The notes beneath the pieces are model-generated. The model saw only the letters and a list, made by a program, of their open reading frames with translations. It did not search any database and was not told the DNA's origin. 12,725 bases of DNA from Thermoproteota archaeon. Lineage in GTDB: Archaea; Thermoproteota; Bathyarchaeia; Bathyarchaeales; Bathycorpusculaceae. Shown here in pieces: positions 1 to 7,242 of the stretch. Location of the stretch: assembly GCA_012511995.1 (NCBI GenBank), contig JAAZFA010000216.1, positions 1 through 12,725 of the forward strand. Direction: 5' to 3'. Both the position numbers and the translations under genes were made by a program. Position 1 is the stretch's first letter. Each line of letters opens with the position of its first letter.

Positions 1-44
1 GACAACCATTTTAACGACTATTACAATGACTAAAAAGGCAATAG

Positions 45-2423
45 CTATTTTGTTATTCTATAGTATACCCAACCACTAATGTTGTATAGCAAATTACCGA
101 TAATCAATGCGAATGCAGGCATAGCAGGTAAAATGTACCAGAAAAGCTTTGTTTGCGCGACAGTAAACAAACCCAATACAACAACTATCCAACTGATAAC
201 CAAAATATCGGCTCTACTTTGTTTCTTAAAAGCATTATAAATACCAAAGGTAACGGCAAAGGGCAGTATTACAGCCCAAAACAACTCGTAAGTTATTAAA
301 CCTTGGAAGTAAAAAAGGAAATTTCCGCCATGTCCTTCGAGGGGAGTTATCAATCGGGAAAAATTTGAATAAACAAAAAAACTATCCCAAAAATCCTTAG
401 ATAAATAACTCATAAAAACGATGTAAGGAATAAAAATCATCCCAGCAGTGCCAAAGAAAAGACCAAACTGCTTGGTTAAAGCAAAGCGAATGTCCTTCGT
501 GAATAATAAAAATGCAAGCAATATCACAGGTATAAGTAATGCTTCTAGTTGTTTAGTCATCAATGCCAAACCAAAAAAGATTCCACTCAACATAGCATAC
601 TTTAGTGTTAAATTTTTATTGTCTTTGCTAAGTATTAGATAGTAAATACTAGCCAATATAAAGAAAATTAAGGGTACATCCATCATAAGATGTGTGGCAT
701 AATCGTAAAATGTAACGAACGATCCTAATACAAAAACTGCAATTATACCGACTTTATTGTTGTAGAGTTTTCTGCCCAGCAAATAAATCATAATCAAAGA
801 CAAAAAACCAAAGAAAACAACCCAAATTCTTGTTGCAAAAAGGGTTAATCCAAAGACCTGATAAGAAATAGAGGTTAACCACATGAGTAAGGGAGGCTTT
901 CCTACCCACCATGCTGGTTCGCCAATAACCCATGGAGACCAATAATCACCGCTTTTTAAGATGTGAAAACTGATTTGGCTATATGTTTTCTCGTCAGCAG
1001 CCCAAAGGGGAGGATTGTTAATGTTTAGAAGATAAATGGCGGTAAATCCAAGAATCAAAACAACACAAACAAAGTTGATGGGGGAAGCAAACCAAGATCT
1101 GCAGAAGCTGCTTTTGGCAATTGATTGAGCGGTATGCCTATTTTTCCATGAAGTATAGATGTAACGAAAGATTATAAAAATAACAGTTATCCATACAAAA
1201 CAAAATAGTATGTTAAATACAATAGTACTCAAAAAAATAGGTGAAATATTTTGGGTCTCGCTAGGTAAAGACGCGCTTAGACGCAAAGCGTAGAGGTTAT
1301 AGTCACTGGAACCAAAATAGACAGTATTGTTGACAATCGCAGGTGAAGAGTCAATGATACGGTTTGTCGGGTAGCACCATTTTACTGACCCCGTATAAGC
1401 GTCGAGGCAATAGAGATTATAATCTTGGGAACCCACAAATAAGTTACCGTTAGCGACAGCAGGAGATGACTCAACCCAATAACCAGTTTGGGTATGCCAT
1501 AACTTTACCCCATCAAACGCATCAAAGCAATATATACCACCATCTTCGGAGCCCACGAAGACTCGACCATAAGCTACAGCTGCAGAGGAGCAAATAGTGT
1601 CGCCAGTTTGATAAGTCCAAGTTCTTTTACCTGTCGACGCGTTTACGCAGGTCAACCAACCATCGTACGAACCAATATAAATATAGCCGTCGCATATAGC
1701 AGGTGAGTTTTTGGTACTGCCCGTATGAGTGCGCCATTTCAATTCGCCTGTTGAAGCGTTTATCGCGTAGAGATGGAAATCGTCGCAGGCAACAAAGACT
1801 ACACCATCAGTTTCTGCGGGAGAAGATTGCACACGGTATTCAGTCGGGTAAGCCCAAAGTATTTCACCTGTTGAGGCATTAAAGCAATATAAATCATGTA
1901 ATCCTGAACCGATAACCAATCTATCATCAAAAACTATAGGAGAAGATAATATGCTGCCTCCAATCTCAACAGCCCAAATGGGTATACCGTTTGATAGGTT
2001 AACGCAGTAAACCCAGCCGTCGTATGAACCAATATAGACCTTATCTTCGCAGATAGCAGGTGAAGAGTTTACTTCATGCCTAGTTTGAAAACACCATGAC
2101 AACTCACCGGTCGCGGCATTTAGACAATAGAGATAGTGATCTTTACTACCAAAAACTACTTTGTCACCTACTACTGCTGGAGAAGACACAACTGAAGCAC
2201 CCATAGAAAAATTCCATAGAGGCTGAGCTGAAATAGCAGCAGTATTACTGATAGTATAGCCATTTCGGGCAGTGTTACCACGAAACATTGGCCAATCACA
2301 GCTACCTAAGGTACCAGCAACCATTGAAAAAACTAAAAGAAAACAAAGTAAGAACAAGCTAACAAATACCCAACTCTGTTTTCCCATTGTTTGCCGCCAG
2401 AGACCTCTTGTATATCTTACCAT
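45..2423 (-). CDS. Membrane fusion protein: eight-bladed PQQ-like beta-propeller plus GT-C (PMT/ArnT-type) glycosyltransferase
   Basis: Residues about 14-40 are a hydrophobic signal or anchor segment. Residues 42-55 (CDWPMFRGN...) are the usual lead-in of PQQ-like propellers. From about 75 to 381 there are eight repeats of roughly 39 aa with the pattern SSPAV..G.V..GS.D..LYC.NA.TG...W. Two membrane helices follow (about 394-422 and 448-467), then a polytopic domain to residue 792. That domain carries GT-C signatures: D477-E478 in the first outer loop, K509-P-P, M-D582-V-P-L, and K759...Y763-I-L-P. Such enzymes move a sugar from a polyprenyl-phosphate carrier to an acceptor on the outer membrane face. 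The topology fits: the propeller and the D477 loop are both outside, and the basic loop 424-447 is inside. Several N-glycosylation sequons lie in the propeller. The listed ATG overlaps a TATA-like sequence, so Met13 (2387) may be the real start. Substrate unknown. Confidence 0.88.
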   Translation of the reverse strand: MVRYTRGLWRQTMGKQSWVFVSLFLLCFLLVFSMVAGTLGSCDWPMFRGNTARNGYTISNTAAISAQPLWNFSMGASVVSSPAVVGDKVVFGSKDHYLYCLNAATGELSWCFQTRHEVNSSPAICEDKVYIGSYDGWVYCVNLSNGIPIWAVEIGGSILSSPIVFDDRLVIGSGLHDLYCFNASTGEILWAYPTEYRVQSSPAETDGVVFVACDDFHLYAINASTGELKWRTHTGSTKNSPAICDGYIYIGSYDGWLTCVNASTGKRTWTYQTGDTICSSAAVAYGRVFVGSEDGGIYCFDAFDGVKLWHTQTGYWVESSPAVANGNLFVGSQDYNLYCLDAYTGSVKWCYPTNRIIDSSPAIVNNTVYFGSSDYNLYALRLSASLPSETQNISPIFLSTIVFNILFCFVWITVIFIIFRYIYTSWKNRHTAQSIAKSSFCRSWFASPINFVCVVLILGFTAIYLLNINNPPLWAADEKTYSQISFHILKSGDYWSPWVIGEPAWWVGKPPLLMWLTSISYQVFGLTLFATRIWVVFFGFLSLIMIYLLGRKLYNNKVGIIAVFVLGSFVTFYDYATHLMMDVPLIFFILASIYYLILSKDNKNLTLKYAMLSGIFFGLALMTKQLEALLIPVILLAFLLFTKDIRFALTKQFGLFFGTAGMIFIPYIVFMSYLSKDFWDSFFVYSNFSRLITPLEGHGGNFLFYFQGLITYELFWAVILPFAVTFGIYNAFKKQSRADILVISWIVVVLGLFTVAQTKLFWYILPAMPAFALIIGNLLYNISGWVYYRITK

Positions 2424-2430
2424 ATATAAT
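2421..2430 (-). promoter_or_regulatory. TATA-like box overlapping the first ATG of the propeller-glycosyltransferase gene
   Basis: The minus strand reads ATTATATATG, and its last three bases are the first possible ATG. A transcript starting about 25 bp downstream would begin near 2400 and lack that ATG. Translation would then begin at Met13 (2387), directly before the signal-like segment. This is an inference from archaeal promoter spacing. Confidence 0.4.
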
Positions 2431-2486
2431 CTGCTGTAGGCAAATTTTGATCAGATTCCAGACTAACTAAAGCAAGCACTAAGCTT

Positions 2487-2508
2487 AAAAAATAAATAAA
2501 AGGAAAAC
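2487..2508 (-). terminator. Oligo-T terminator after the DUF47 gene
   Basis: Just past the DUF47 stop codon the minus strand runs through TTTTCC, TTTTATTTA and then TTTTTT. Archaeal RNA polymerase terminates at such T-tracts without needing a hairpin. It separates DUF47 from the propeller-glycosyltransferase gene. Confidence 0.5.
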
Positions 2509-2515
2509 AGGTGAA

Positions 2516-3199
2516 TTATTCGCGGCTTGAGAGCACCAAAATGTAGTCTGCCGTATCAGCACACATATCAGCTGCCTGCTCAATAAACTCTAACAAATCG
2601 TCAAAAATGACTAAAACACCTGAATTCATGGTTTCACCATATTTGACAAATAAACTTTTGGCTTTAAGATATTCGTCGTCAATAAAATGCTCGATATCAC
2701 CTACTTTCTTTGCTTCCTTTATAGCCTCATTGGGCGCTGAGGATATTTTTTCAATGCTACCTCTAAGAGTTTGAGCAGTTTCAACCAATTTCGAAGTCAT
2801 GAAAACAGTTTTATCAGATAGTTCTTTTGGAATATCTACTTCAAAAAGCATTTCAAGGCATCGAGCAGCATCTTTTACATGGTCAGCTAGTGTATCTAAG
2901 CGTTTTACTAGATGCAGGAGGTCTTCTCGATAGTCTGAAACAAGCGCTGCACCCTTTGATAATTCCATGAAAGTATCTGTACGTAATGCGTCTACTTCTT
3001 CTTCTGCTTTATAGAGATTCTCAATGTATATTTTTGCCTCTTGAAAGTTCTTCTCTGAGAAGCATTTTGTTGCCTTCTGCAGCCAAGTAACTGTGTCAAA
3101 AGCCTTTGTTATTTGTTCATGCGCGAGTTCTAAACCTCTTGTTCGACGTCGCTGCTCGAACCAGTCGTAACTTCTCTTTTCCACCTGCACCAACTCCAA
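2516..3199 (-). CDS. DUF47 family protein (PhoU-like phosphate-transport regulator)
   Basis: This all-helical protein of about 222-227 aa has the DUF47 (PhoU-related) pattern. Acidic metal-binding clusters recur: E66-E-E-x-D70, Y90-R-E-D93 with D102 and D106, D174-D175, and D200-D201..E204 with D211, D215 and D218. In PhoU relatives such clusters bind metal ions, and DUF47 genes often accompany PiT-type phosphate transporters. No transporter is visible here, so a role in phosphate uptake is family inference only. The longest ORF begins with TTG at 3199. GTG at 3184 is better placed, because a GGAG Shine-Dalgarno (3194-3197) sits 9 nt upstream, giving a protein beginning with M-E-K-R-S-Y-D-W. 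The gene is cytoplasmic, with no signal peptide or membrane helix. It follows cofD after a gap of about 200 bp with its own TATA-like box. Confidence 0.85.
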   Translation of the reverse strand: MELVQVEKRSYDWFEQRRRTRGLELAHEQITKAFDTVTWLQKATKCFSEKNFQEAKIYIENLYKAEEEVDALRTDTFMELSKGAALVSDYREDLLHLVKRLDTLADHVKDAARCLEMLFEVDIPKELSDKTVFMTSKLVETAQTLRGSIEKISSAPNEAIKEAKKVGDIEHFIDDEYLKAKSLFVKYGETMNSGVLVIFDDLLEFIEQAADMCADTADYILVLSSRE

Positions 3200-3223
3200 T
3201 TACTAAACAAATACTCTAACTTG

Positions 3224-3233
3224 TAGATATAAC
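3224..3233 (-). promoter_or_regulatory. TATA-like box of the DUF47 gene
   Basis: The minus strand reads GTTATATCTA. A start site about 27 bp downstream would fall near 3205, giving a short leader that contains the GGAG at 3194-3197 and leads to GTG at 3184. Confidence 0.4.
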
Positions 3234-3239
3234 CCTTCC

Positions 3240-3251
3240 TTAAGCGCTTAA
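3240..3251 (-). promoter_or_regulatory. Perfect 12-bp palindrome upstream of the DUF47 TATA box
   Basis: TTAAGCGCTTAA is a perfect inverted repeat ending a few bases upstream of the TATA-like box at 3224-3233. An operator for a dimeric regulator in the position of a B-recognition element or activator site is possible. There is no direct evidence that a protein binds it. Confidence 0.25.
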
Positions 3252-3381
3252 TTCCCCAAGTTTCCACTTAACCCAAGAAGTTTTATTCTATTTGCTATTA
3301 CCATGCACAAAATACTAGCCCAAAAACTCTTAAATATCAAATTGCCAAAAATAATGCTCTATTTACAGGCAATCATAATCT

Positions 3382-3402
3382 AAAAAGAATGCAGTAACAC
3401 TG
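3382..3402 (-). terminator. Weak hairpin plus T5 terminator after cofD
   Basis: Immediately after the cofD stop the minus strand has CAGT-GTT-ACTG (a 4-bp stem at 3392-3402), and after a 5-nt gap TTTTT (3382-3386). The T-tract may be enough for archaeal termination. The stem is short, so the call is tentative. Confidence 0.35.
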
Positions 3403-3403
3403 T

Positions 3404-4324
3404 TTAAACTTGCATGACAGCTTTTGCCAATTCAATCTTGTTTTGGAATGTTATCATCATTGTATTGGCAATTGTTACTGTCAAATCTAATCTTTCAATG
3501 CGCTCTTTTAAGTATGAATCCTTGATGTCAATTACCATAGTATCAAGAAAATCAGCGTAAAATTCTGCTACCCCAAATGCGGAAACCTCAAAACCCAATC
3601 CTTGTAGCATTTTATCCGCTGGACCCTTAATCGTTGCTCCTGCAACTATTGGGCTTACTGCCACCACACGTCCATTCGTCCGCTTCAAGGCATCCTTAAT
3701 GCCTTCAACAGATAGAATGGTACCGATACTTACAATGGGATTACTGGGACAAACTATGACTAAATCTGCGTTAACAATGGCTTCTAATACGCCCGGTGCA
3801 GGCTTTGACGAGCAACCACCGATAAAGTCCACGCCTAAAAAATCATCTCGGCATCGATTTTTTACGAAGTATTCTTCAAAATGAAGTGAACCAGCTGGAG
3901 TTCTAATTCTTGTTTCAAAACGGTCGTTGCTCATAGGTAAAATTTTGGCTTTAACGCCTAAACTACAGCGTATCTCATCAGCTACCTCTGATAGTGTAGC
4001 GCCTTGTTTTAGACGGTTGGTTCGATAAATGTGTGTTCCCAGATCACGGTCCCCAAGATTAAACCAAGTATCCACACCAAATTGTTTGAGCATATCTAAG
4101 CATTGAAAAGTATCACCGTTGATTCCCCAACCCTTTTTGTCATCAACCACACCTGCCAACGTATAAGTAACGATGTCTACGTCTGGGCTTATATATAGCC
4201 CAAAGAGAGTAATATCATCGCCTGTGTTAATGACAACTGAGAGATCCTCAGAGTTGGCTATTTGTGACAAACCCGTTAAGAATTTGGCTGCTCCTACGCC
4301 ACCAGCTAATGCAGTTATCTTCAG
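3404..4324 (-). CDS. cofD: 2-phospho-L-lactate transferase CofD, with an anomalous start region
   Basis: CofD joins the phospholactyl (or phosphoenolpyruvyl) group of an activated guanosine donor to Fo, making (dehydro-)F420-0 in coenzyme F420 biosynthesis. Family signatures are clear: V-N-T-G-D-D, the segment SPDVDIVTYTLAG, KGWGINGDTFQCL, WFNLGDRDLGTHIYRT, and CPSNPIVSIGTIL. The longest ORF with a standard start codon begins at TTG 4270 and lacks the N-terminal loop. The same frame continues upstream and encodes I-T-A-L-A-G-G-V-G-A-A-K-F, which the family needs. No ATG, GTG or TTG lies upstream of this loop before the in-frame stop; CTG at 4324 would give 306 aa, the normal size. Alternatively ATG 4341-4339, with a strong GAGGTG Shine-Dalgarno, reads M-G-E-R-K and would join the frame after a one-base shift at AAATTC. 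The enzyme is certain; the start is not. Confidence 0.93.
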   Translation of the reverse strand: MKITALAGGVGAAKFLTGLSQIANSEDLSVVINTGDDITLFGLYISPDVDIVTYTLAGVVDDKKGWGINGDTFQCLDMLKQFGVDTWFNLGDRDLGTHIYRTNRLKQGATLSEVADEIRCSLGVKAKILPMSNDRFETRIRTPAGSLHFEEYFVKNRCRDDFLGVDFIGGCSSKPAPGVLEAIVNADLVIVCPSNPIVSIGTILSVEGIKDALKRTNGRVVAVSPIVAGATIKGPADKMLQGLGFEVSAFGVAEFYADFLDTMVIDIKDSYLKERIERLDLTVTIANTMMITFQNKIELAKAVMQV

Positions 4325-4338
4325 AATTTGCGCTCTCC

Positions 4339-4350
4339 CATCTGCACCTC
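4339..4350 (-). promoter_or_regulatory. Shine-Dalgarno and out-of-frame ATG before cofD
   Basis: The minus strand reads GAGGTGCAGATG, a good ribosome-binding site 3-5 nt before an ATG. This ATG opens a six-codon frame (M-G-E-R-K-F) ending at TGA. Adding one base in the A-run at 4327-4329 would convert it to M-G-E-R-K-I-L-K-I-T-A-L-A-G-G, a normal CofD N-terminus. Confidence 0.55.
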
Positions 4351-4375
4351 AAGCATAAATATTTAAAATGGGTTG

Positions 4376-4385
4376 AAATATTTAA
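4376..4385 (-). promoter_or_regulatory. TATA-like box of cofD, repeated 19 bp downstream
   Basis: The minus strand has TTAAATATTT here and again at 4357-4366, 19 bp apart. The distal copy is spaced to start a transcript near 4355-4358, about 15 nt before the ATG at 4341. The meaning of the second copy is unclear. Confidence 0.4.
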
Positions 4386-4386
4386 G

Positions 4387-4395
4387 AAAAACAAA
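4387..4395 (-). terminator. Oligo-T tract after rps3ae
   Basis: About 15 nt past the S3Ae stop the minus strand reads TTTGTTTTT. This is a plausible archaeal T-tract terminator, just upstream of the cofD promoter. Confidence 0.4.
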
Positions 4396-4409
4396 TAAAG
4401 TAAGAGTTT

Positions 4410-5072
4410 TTATTGCGCTGGAGCTTCGGCTTCTGCTTCTGGTTCAGTATCGTCTAGCTCTGAGACTGGAGCTTCTTTAGGCAGTTCTGTTGGGGCAGCA
4501 ATGAGTTTAGATTTGCGTATGCCAACATGTCTTAGAGGTGCAATAATTTTGGCTTGGTTGTAGATATCTGAAGCAATTTTCCCAAGAACCATTTCTTGAA
4601 CAAATTGATCCAACGTTAACGCGGTAGCTTTATCACGAATGATTTTTTCCATCATATCACGAATAAATTGTTCTTGCGAGGTTTTGATCCGGGATAGAGT
4701 CAGTGCTGAAACGGAGATACGTAATTTAAAACCATCTTTTGTGGATAAATTGAATAATCCATCTACCTTGGTTGTTCTTCTGCGAACCAAGCTTCGAAGG
4801 AAATCACGTGAATATTCGTGACCCTTAAAGAGAGTTCTAGCCGTTTTCCCTTCAATCTTATGAATTTGGAAGAACATCTTTAGATAATGATGTGAAAAAT
4901 CACCGGTAATATCATAGAGTGTTGCTTCTACGACGCGGTCAATTAACATTTGTTCTTCTTGGGCTGGAATGGAGCCTAGCTCTATGTTGCCAAAGAATGA
5001 TGGCGCAACAACCATATACCATGATTTGCTACGCCACTTATCGCGAATATGCTTTGCTGATTTAGTCGACAA
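4410..5072 (-). CDS. rps3ae: Small-subunit ribosomal protein eS1 (S3Ae)
   Basis: This is the archaeal/eukaryotic 30S protein S3Ae (eS1), 220 aa, a normal size. Recognisable segments are the N-terminal DKWRSKSWYMVVAPSFFGN, the central ITGDFSHHYLKMFFQIHKI, the basic GHEYSRDFLRSLVRRRTTKVDG, and the C-terminal LGKIASDIYNQAKIIAPLRHVGIRKSKL. The last 25 or so residues are an acidic, Ala/Pro-rich tail (PEAEAEAPAQ), common and variable in archaeal ribosomal proteins. The start codon is TTG at 5072, supported by GGAG at 5082-5085 with a 9-nt spacer and by the family N-terminus. The gene begins 52 bp after the serS stop and has a TATA-like element in the gap, so it may be transcribed both from serS and alone. 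Confidence 0.97.
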   Translation of the reverse strand: MSTKSAKHIRDKWRSKSWYMVVAPSFFGNIELGSIPAQEEQMLIDRVVEATLYDITGDFSHHYLKMFFQIHKIEGKTARTLFKGHEYSRDFLRSLVRRRTTKVDGLFNLSTKDGFKLRISVSALTLSRIKTSQEQFIRDMMEKIIRDKATALTLDQFVQEMVLGKIASDIYNQAKIIAPLRHVGIRKSKLIAAPTELPKEAPVSELDDTEPEAEAEAPAQ

Positions 5073-5113
5073 TGGTTATTTCTCCGAACCGTTCCAGAAG
5101 ATTCTCAACGACG

Positions 5114-5121
5114 TATTAAAA
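5114..5121 (-). promoter_or_regulatory. TATA-like box of rps3ae
   Basis: The minus strand reads TTTTAATA just after the serS stop codon. A start site about 26 bp downstream (near 5090) would include the GGAG at 5082-5085 and the TTG start at 5072. Confidence 0.35.
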
Positions 5122-5124
5122 CTT

Positions 5125-6414
5125 TTAGCGTTTTTTTGTTATTTTTTCTCTGTTACCCATGTATTTTCTTAGCACTTGGGGTATAGTTATCGTTCCGTCC
5201 TCGTTTTGGTAGTTCTCAATGATGGCTACAATGGTGCGACCCGTGGCGATGGCAGTGCTATTTAGGGTATGTACTGGACCAATTGGCGGTGCACCCTCTT
5301 TGGCTCTGTAGCGAACTCCGAGGCGGCGCGCTTGGTAGTCAGTGCAGTTGCTACAGGAAACAACTTCGCGGTAATCATCCTGAGCAGGCATCCAGGCTTC
5401 GATGTCATATTTTTTGGCAGCTATAGTACCTATGTCGCCTGTACAGACGTTAACCACGCGGTAAGCTAAACCGAGTTTCTGATATAGCAACTCAGCGTTA
5501 GCGAGGAGCTCCTCATGTAGTTTGGAGGAGTCTTCCGGTTTACAGAAGATGAATTGTTCAATTTTATTGAACTGGTGGGTGCGAAAGATGCCGCGTGTAT
5601 CTTTGCCGTGTGCGCCAGCCTCTTTACGGAAACATGTGCTGATACCAGCCATTTTGATTGGCATTTCATCGAGTTTTAGCACCTCATTCCAGTACATTGC
5701 TCCCAGTGGATGCTCACTGGTGGCGATCATGTAGAGGTCTTCACCCTGGATTCTGTAAAGCACCTCCGCGAAGTCGCCTAAAGAGGTTACTCCCTCGTAT
5801 GCACCTCGCTTCATCATGTAAGGTGGAACGATTGGCGTGTAATCCCTGTTTTGCAGTTCCTCAAGTGCAAAATGCATCAGCGCCATGTCGAGCATGGCAA
5901 CGTCGTTTTTGAGGTAGAAGAAGCGTGATCCGGTGATTTTGCCTGCGCGTTCCATATCGATCTGGTTGAGTGGGATTGCAAGGTCAATGTGGTTTTTAGG
6001 CTGGAAACTAAACTGTGGGATTGTTCCCCATTTCTTAACTGTGATGTTTTCGCTAGAATCTTTGCCGACTGGAACACTATCTTCCAGCAGGTTTGGCAGT
6101 GTTAGTAGGTAATTTTTGATTTGAGCTTCCTGCTCCACAACTCGCTTCTCGGCATGGGTAATTTTCTGGTCGACCTCCGTAGCTTTTCGAAATTGGATAT
6201 CTGCGTTTTGGCAAGCTTTTTTGAGTTTAGCTATTTCGACAGTGACTTGTTTACGTTCATGACGCAGACCATTTAGTTTGGTGTTGTTTGCTCGCCAATC
6301 CTTGTCGAGTAAAATGAGTTCATCTAACATCTTTAAGCAGTCAGGGCTATTACGTTTGGAAAGGTTACTTCGTACGAATTGGGGATTTTCGCGGATAAGC
6401 TTGATGTCCAACAT
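5125..6414 (-). CDS. serS: Seryl-tRNA synthetase (standard type)
   Basis: This class II synthetase charges tRNA-Ser with serine in the cytoplasm. Its 429 aa match the usual length of the common (bacterial/eukaryotic-like) SerRS, not the divergent methanogen form. The N-terminal tRNA-binding domain begins MLDIKLIRENPQFVR, and residues about 30-100 form the expected antiparallel coiled coil. The catalytic domain shows the serine-binding T232-S-E234, motif 2 with FRKEAGAHGKDTRGIFRTHQF (262-282), and motif 3 with TLNSTAIATGRT (383-394). The cysteine pair in SCSNCTDYQARR (353-364) is typical. ATG at 6414 fits the family N-terminus. No strong Shine-Dalgarno is visible, but a TATA-like box about 40 bp upstream gives a short leader. 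No missing catalytic residues were noticed. Confidence 0.97.
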   Translation of the reverse strand: MLDIKLIRENPQFVRSNLSKRNSPDCLKMLDELILLDKDWRANNTKLNGLRHERKQVTVEIAKLKKACQNADIQFRKATEVDQKITHAEKRVVEQEAQIKNYLLTLPNLLEDSVPVGKDSSENITVKKWGTIPQFSFQPKNHIDLAIPLNQIDMERAGKITGSRFFYLKNDVAMLDMALMHFALEELQNRDYTPIVPPYMMKRGAYEGVTSLGDFAEVLYRIQGEDLYMIATSEHPLGAMYWNEVLKLDEMPIKMAGISTCFRKEAGAHGKDTRGIFRTHQFNKIEQFIFCKPEDSSKLHEELLANAELLYQKLGLAYRVVNVCTGDIGTIAAKKYDIEAWMPAQDDYREVVSCSNCTDYQARRLGVRYRAKEGAPPIGPVHTLNSTAIATGRTIVAIIENYQNEDGTITIPQVLRKYMGNREKITKKR

Positions 6415-6450
6415 GTGGTTACAGGACCCGATTCTCTACTTGGATGAGGT

Positions 6451-6459
6451 ATTATTTAA
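6451..6459 (-). promoter_or_regulatory. TATA-like box of serS
   Basis: The minus strand reads TTAAATAAT in the 140-bp gap between tmk and serS. A start near 6430 would give a leader of about 15 nt before ATG 6414. The rest of the gap shows no gene. Confidence 0.4.
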
Positions 6460-6554
6460 CTATACTATACCAGGCAAGGAATACCGTTTTTAACAGTGTC
6501 AAGCATCAGTAGAAATTAATAATTGGTTAGATTACGTTAGGATGGCAACATAGA

Positions 6555-7172
6555 TTATACAAACTTTTTGGCATCTTTTAACAAACCAGAAACTACTCTG
6601 TACAGATCCTCTGCAACCAATCGCTTTTCTTTATCACCATCAATGCGGATAAGTTCACCATTGTCAACATATTTTAGATAAACCTCTCGAACTTTACGCT
6701 GAGTGTCTAATGTCTCCATAACCGACTTTTTACGTTGCAACCGCTCAAGAACTTTCTCAGGGGATACGTCAATAAAGACGCTCAAATCCGGTTGCAAAGA
6801 GCGTGTATTGATAGTTTTAATCCAGTCTAAGCTAAGCCCAGCGCTTCCTTGGTATGCTAGTGAGGAGTAGATGTATCGGTCGCAGATAACCAGCTTCCCC
6901 TTGTCCAAAGCAGGCTTAACTTCATTGTGCATATGCTCAATACGATCTGCAGCAAAGAGTAGTGCTTCTGCTTCTGTTGGCAGTCGCTCATTTTCGTATA
7001 GGTAACATTCACGGATAAAATTGCCTATTTTGCCACTACTCGGCTCTGCAGTGAGTAAAACATTATATGTTTTAAAGAATTTTTCTGCTAAAATTGCAGC
7101 TTGAGTTGTTTTTCCGCTCCCATCTAAACCTTCGATGACTATGAAAATGCCCTTTTTCACCACATACTTCAC
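6555..7172 (-). CDS. tmk: Thymidylate kinase (dTMP kinase)
   Basis: The enzyme phosphorylates dTMP to dTDP with ATP in dTTP synthesis. The P-loop is E-G-L-D-G-S-G-K-T-T (14-23). A-E-P (42-44) replaces the usual R-E-P, A-D-R (75-77) follows, and the D-R-Y motif is at 98-100 within ICDRYIYSSLAYQG. P-D-L..F-I-D-V-S-P-E (128-139) precedes the lid region. The length of 205 aa is normal. GTG at 7172 is the longest start; GTG at codons 4 and 5 are also possible, and AAGG just upstream does not settle the choice. It is divergent from the HD-domain gene across a 70-bp promoter region, and 140 bp upstream of serS. No T-tract terminator follows, so read-through into serS is possible. Confidence 0.96.
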   Translation of the reverse strand: MKYVVKKGIFIVIEGLDGSGKTTQAAILAEKFFKTYNVLLTAEPSSGKIGNFIRECYLYENERLPTEAEALLFAADRIEHMHNEVKPALDKGKLVICDRYIYSSLAYQGSAGLSLDWIKTINTRSLQPDLSVFIDVSPEKVLERLQRKKSVMETLDTQRKVREVYLKYVDNGELIRIDGDKEKRLVAEDLYRVVSGLLKDAKKFV

Positions 7173-7208
7173 TGCCTTGCTACTTAGCGTTAGACATTAT
7201 AGGGACAC

Positions 7209-7220
7209 ATAAATAATTAA
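7209..7220 (+). promoter_or_regulatory. TATA-like box of the HD-domain gene
   Basis: ATAAATAATTAA lies 22-34 bp before ATG 7243, so transcription would start at or just before the ATG, giving a leaderless or very short-leader mRNA. No strong Shine-Dalgarno precedes the gene. The opposite strand of this gap must also hold the tmk promoter, for which CTATAATG near 7196-7203 is a candidate. Confidence 0.4.
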
Positions 7221-7242
7221 TCTACCAACTGAGAGATTAATA

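Noticed and set aside
1..44. Possible start (ATG at 7-9, minus strand) of a further gene
   Set aside because: Only three codons are inside the window and no ribosome-binding site is visible.
1370..2300. Repeated segments as a DNA repeat array or CRISPR-like structure
   Set aside because: The periodicity of about 117 bp is the coding of propeller blades. The repeats differ at DNA level and have no spacers.
5466..6077. Several overlapping ORFs of 60-85 codons within serS on both strands
   Set aside because: All are in other frames of a complete seryl-tRNA synthetase.
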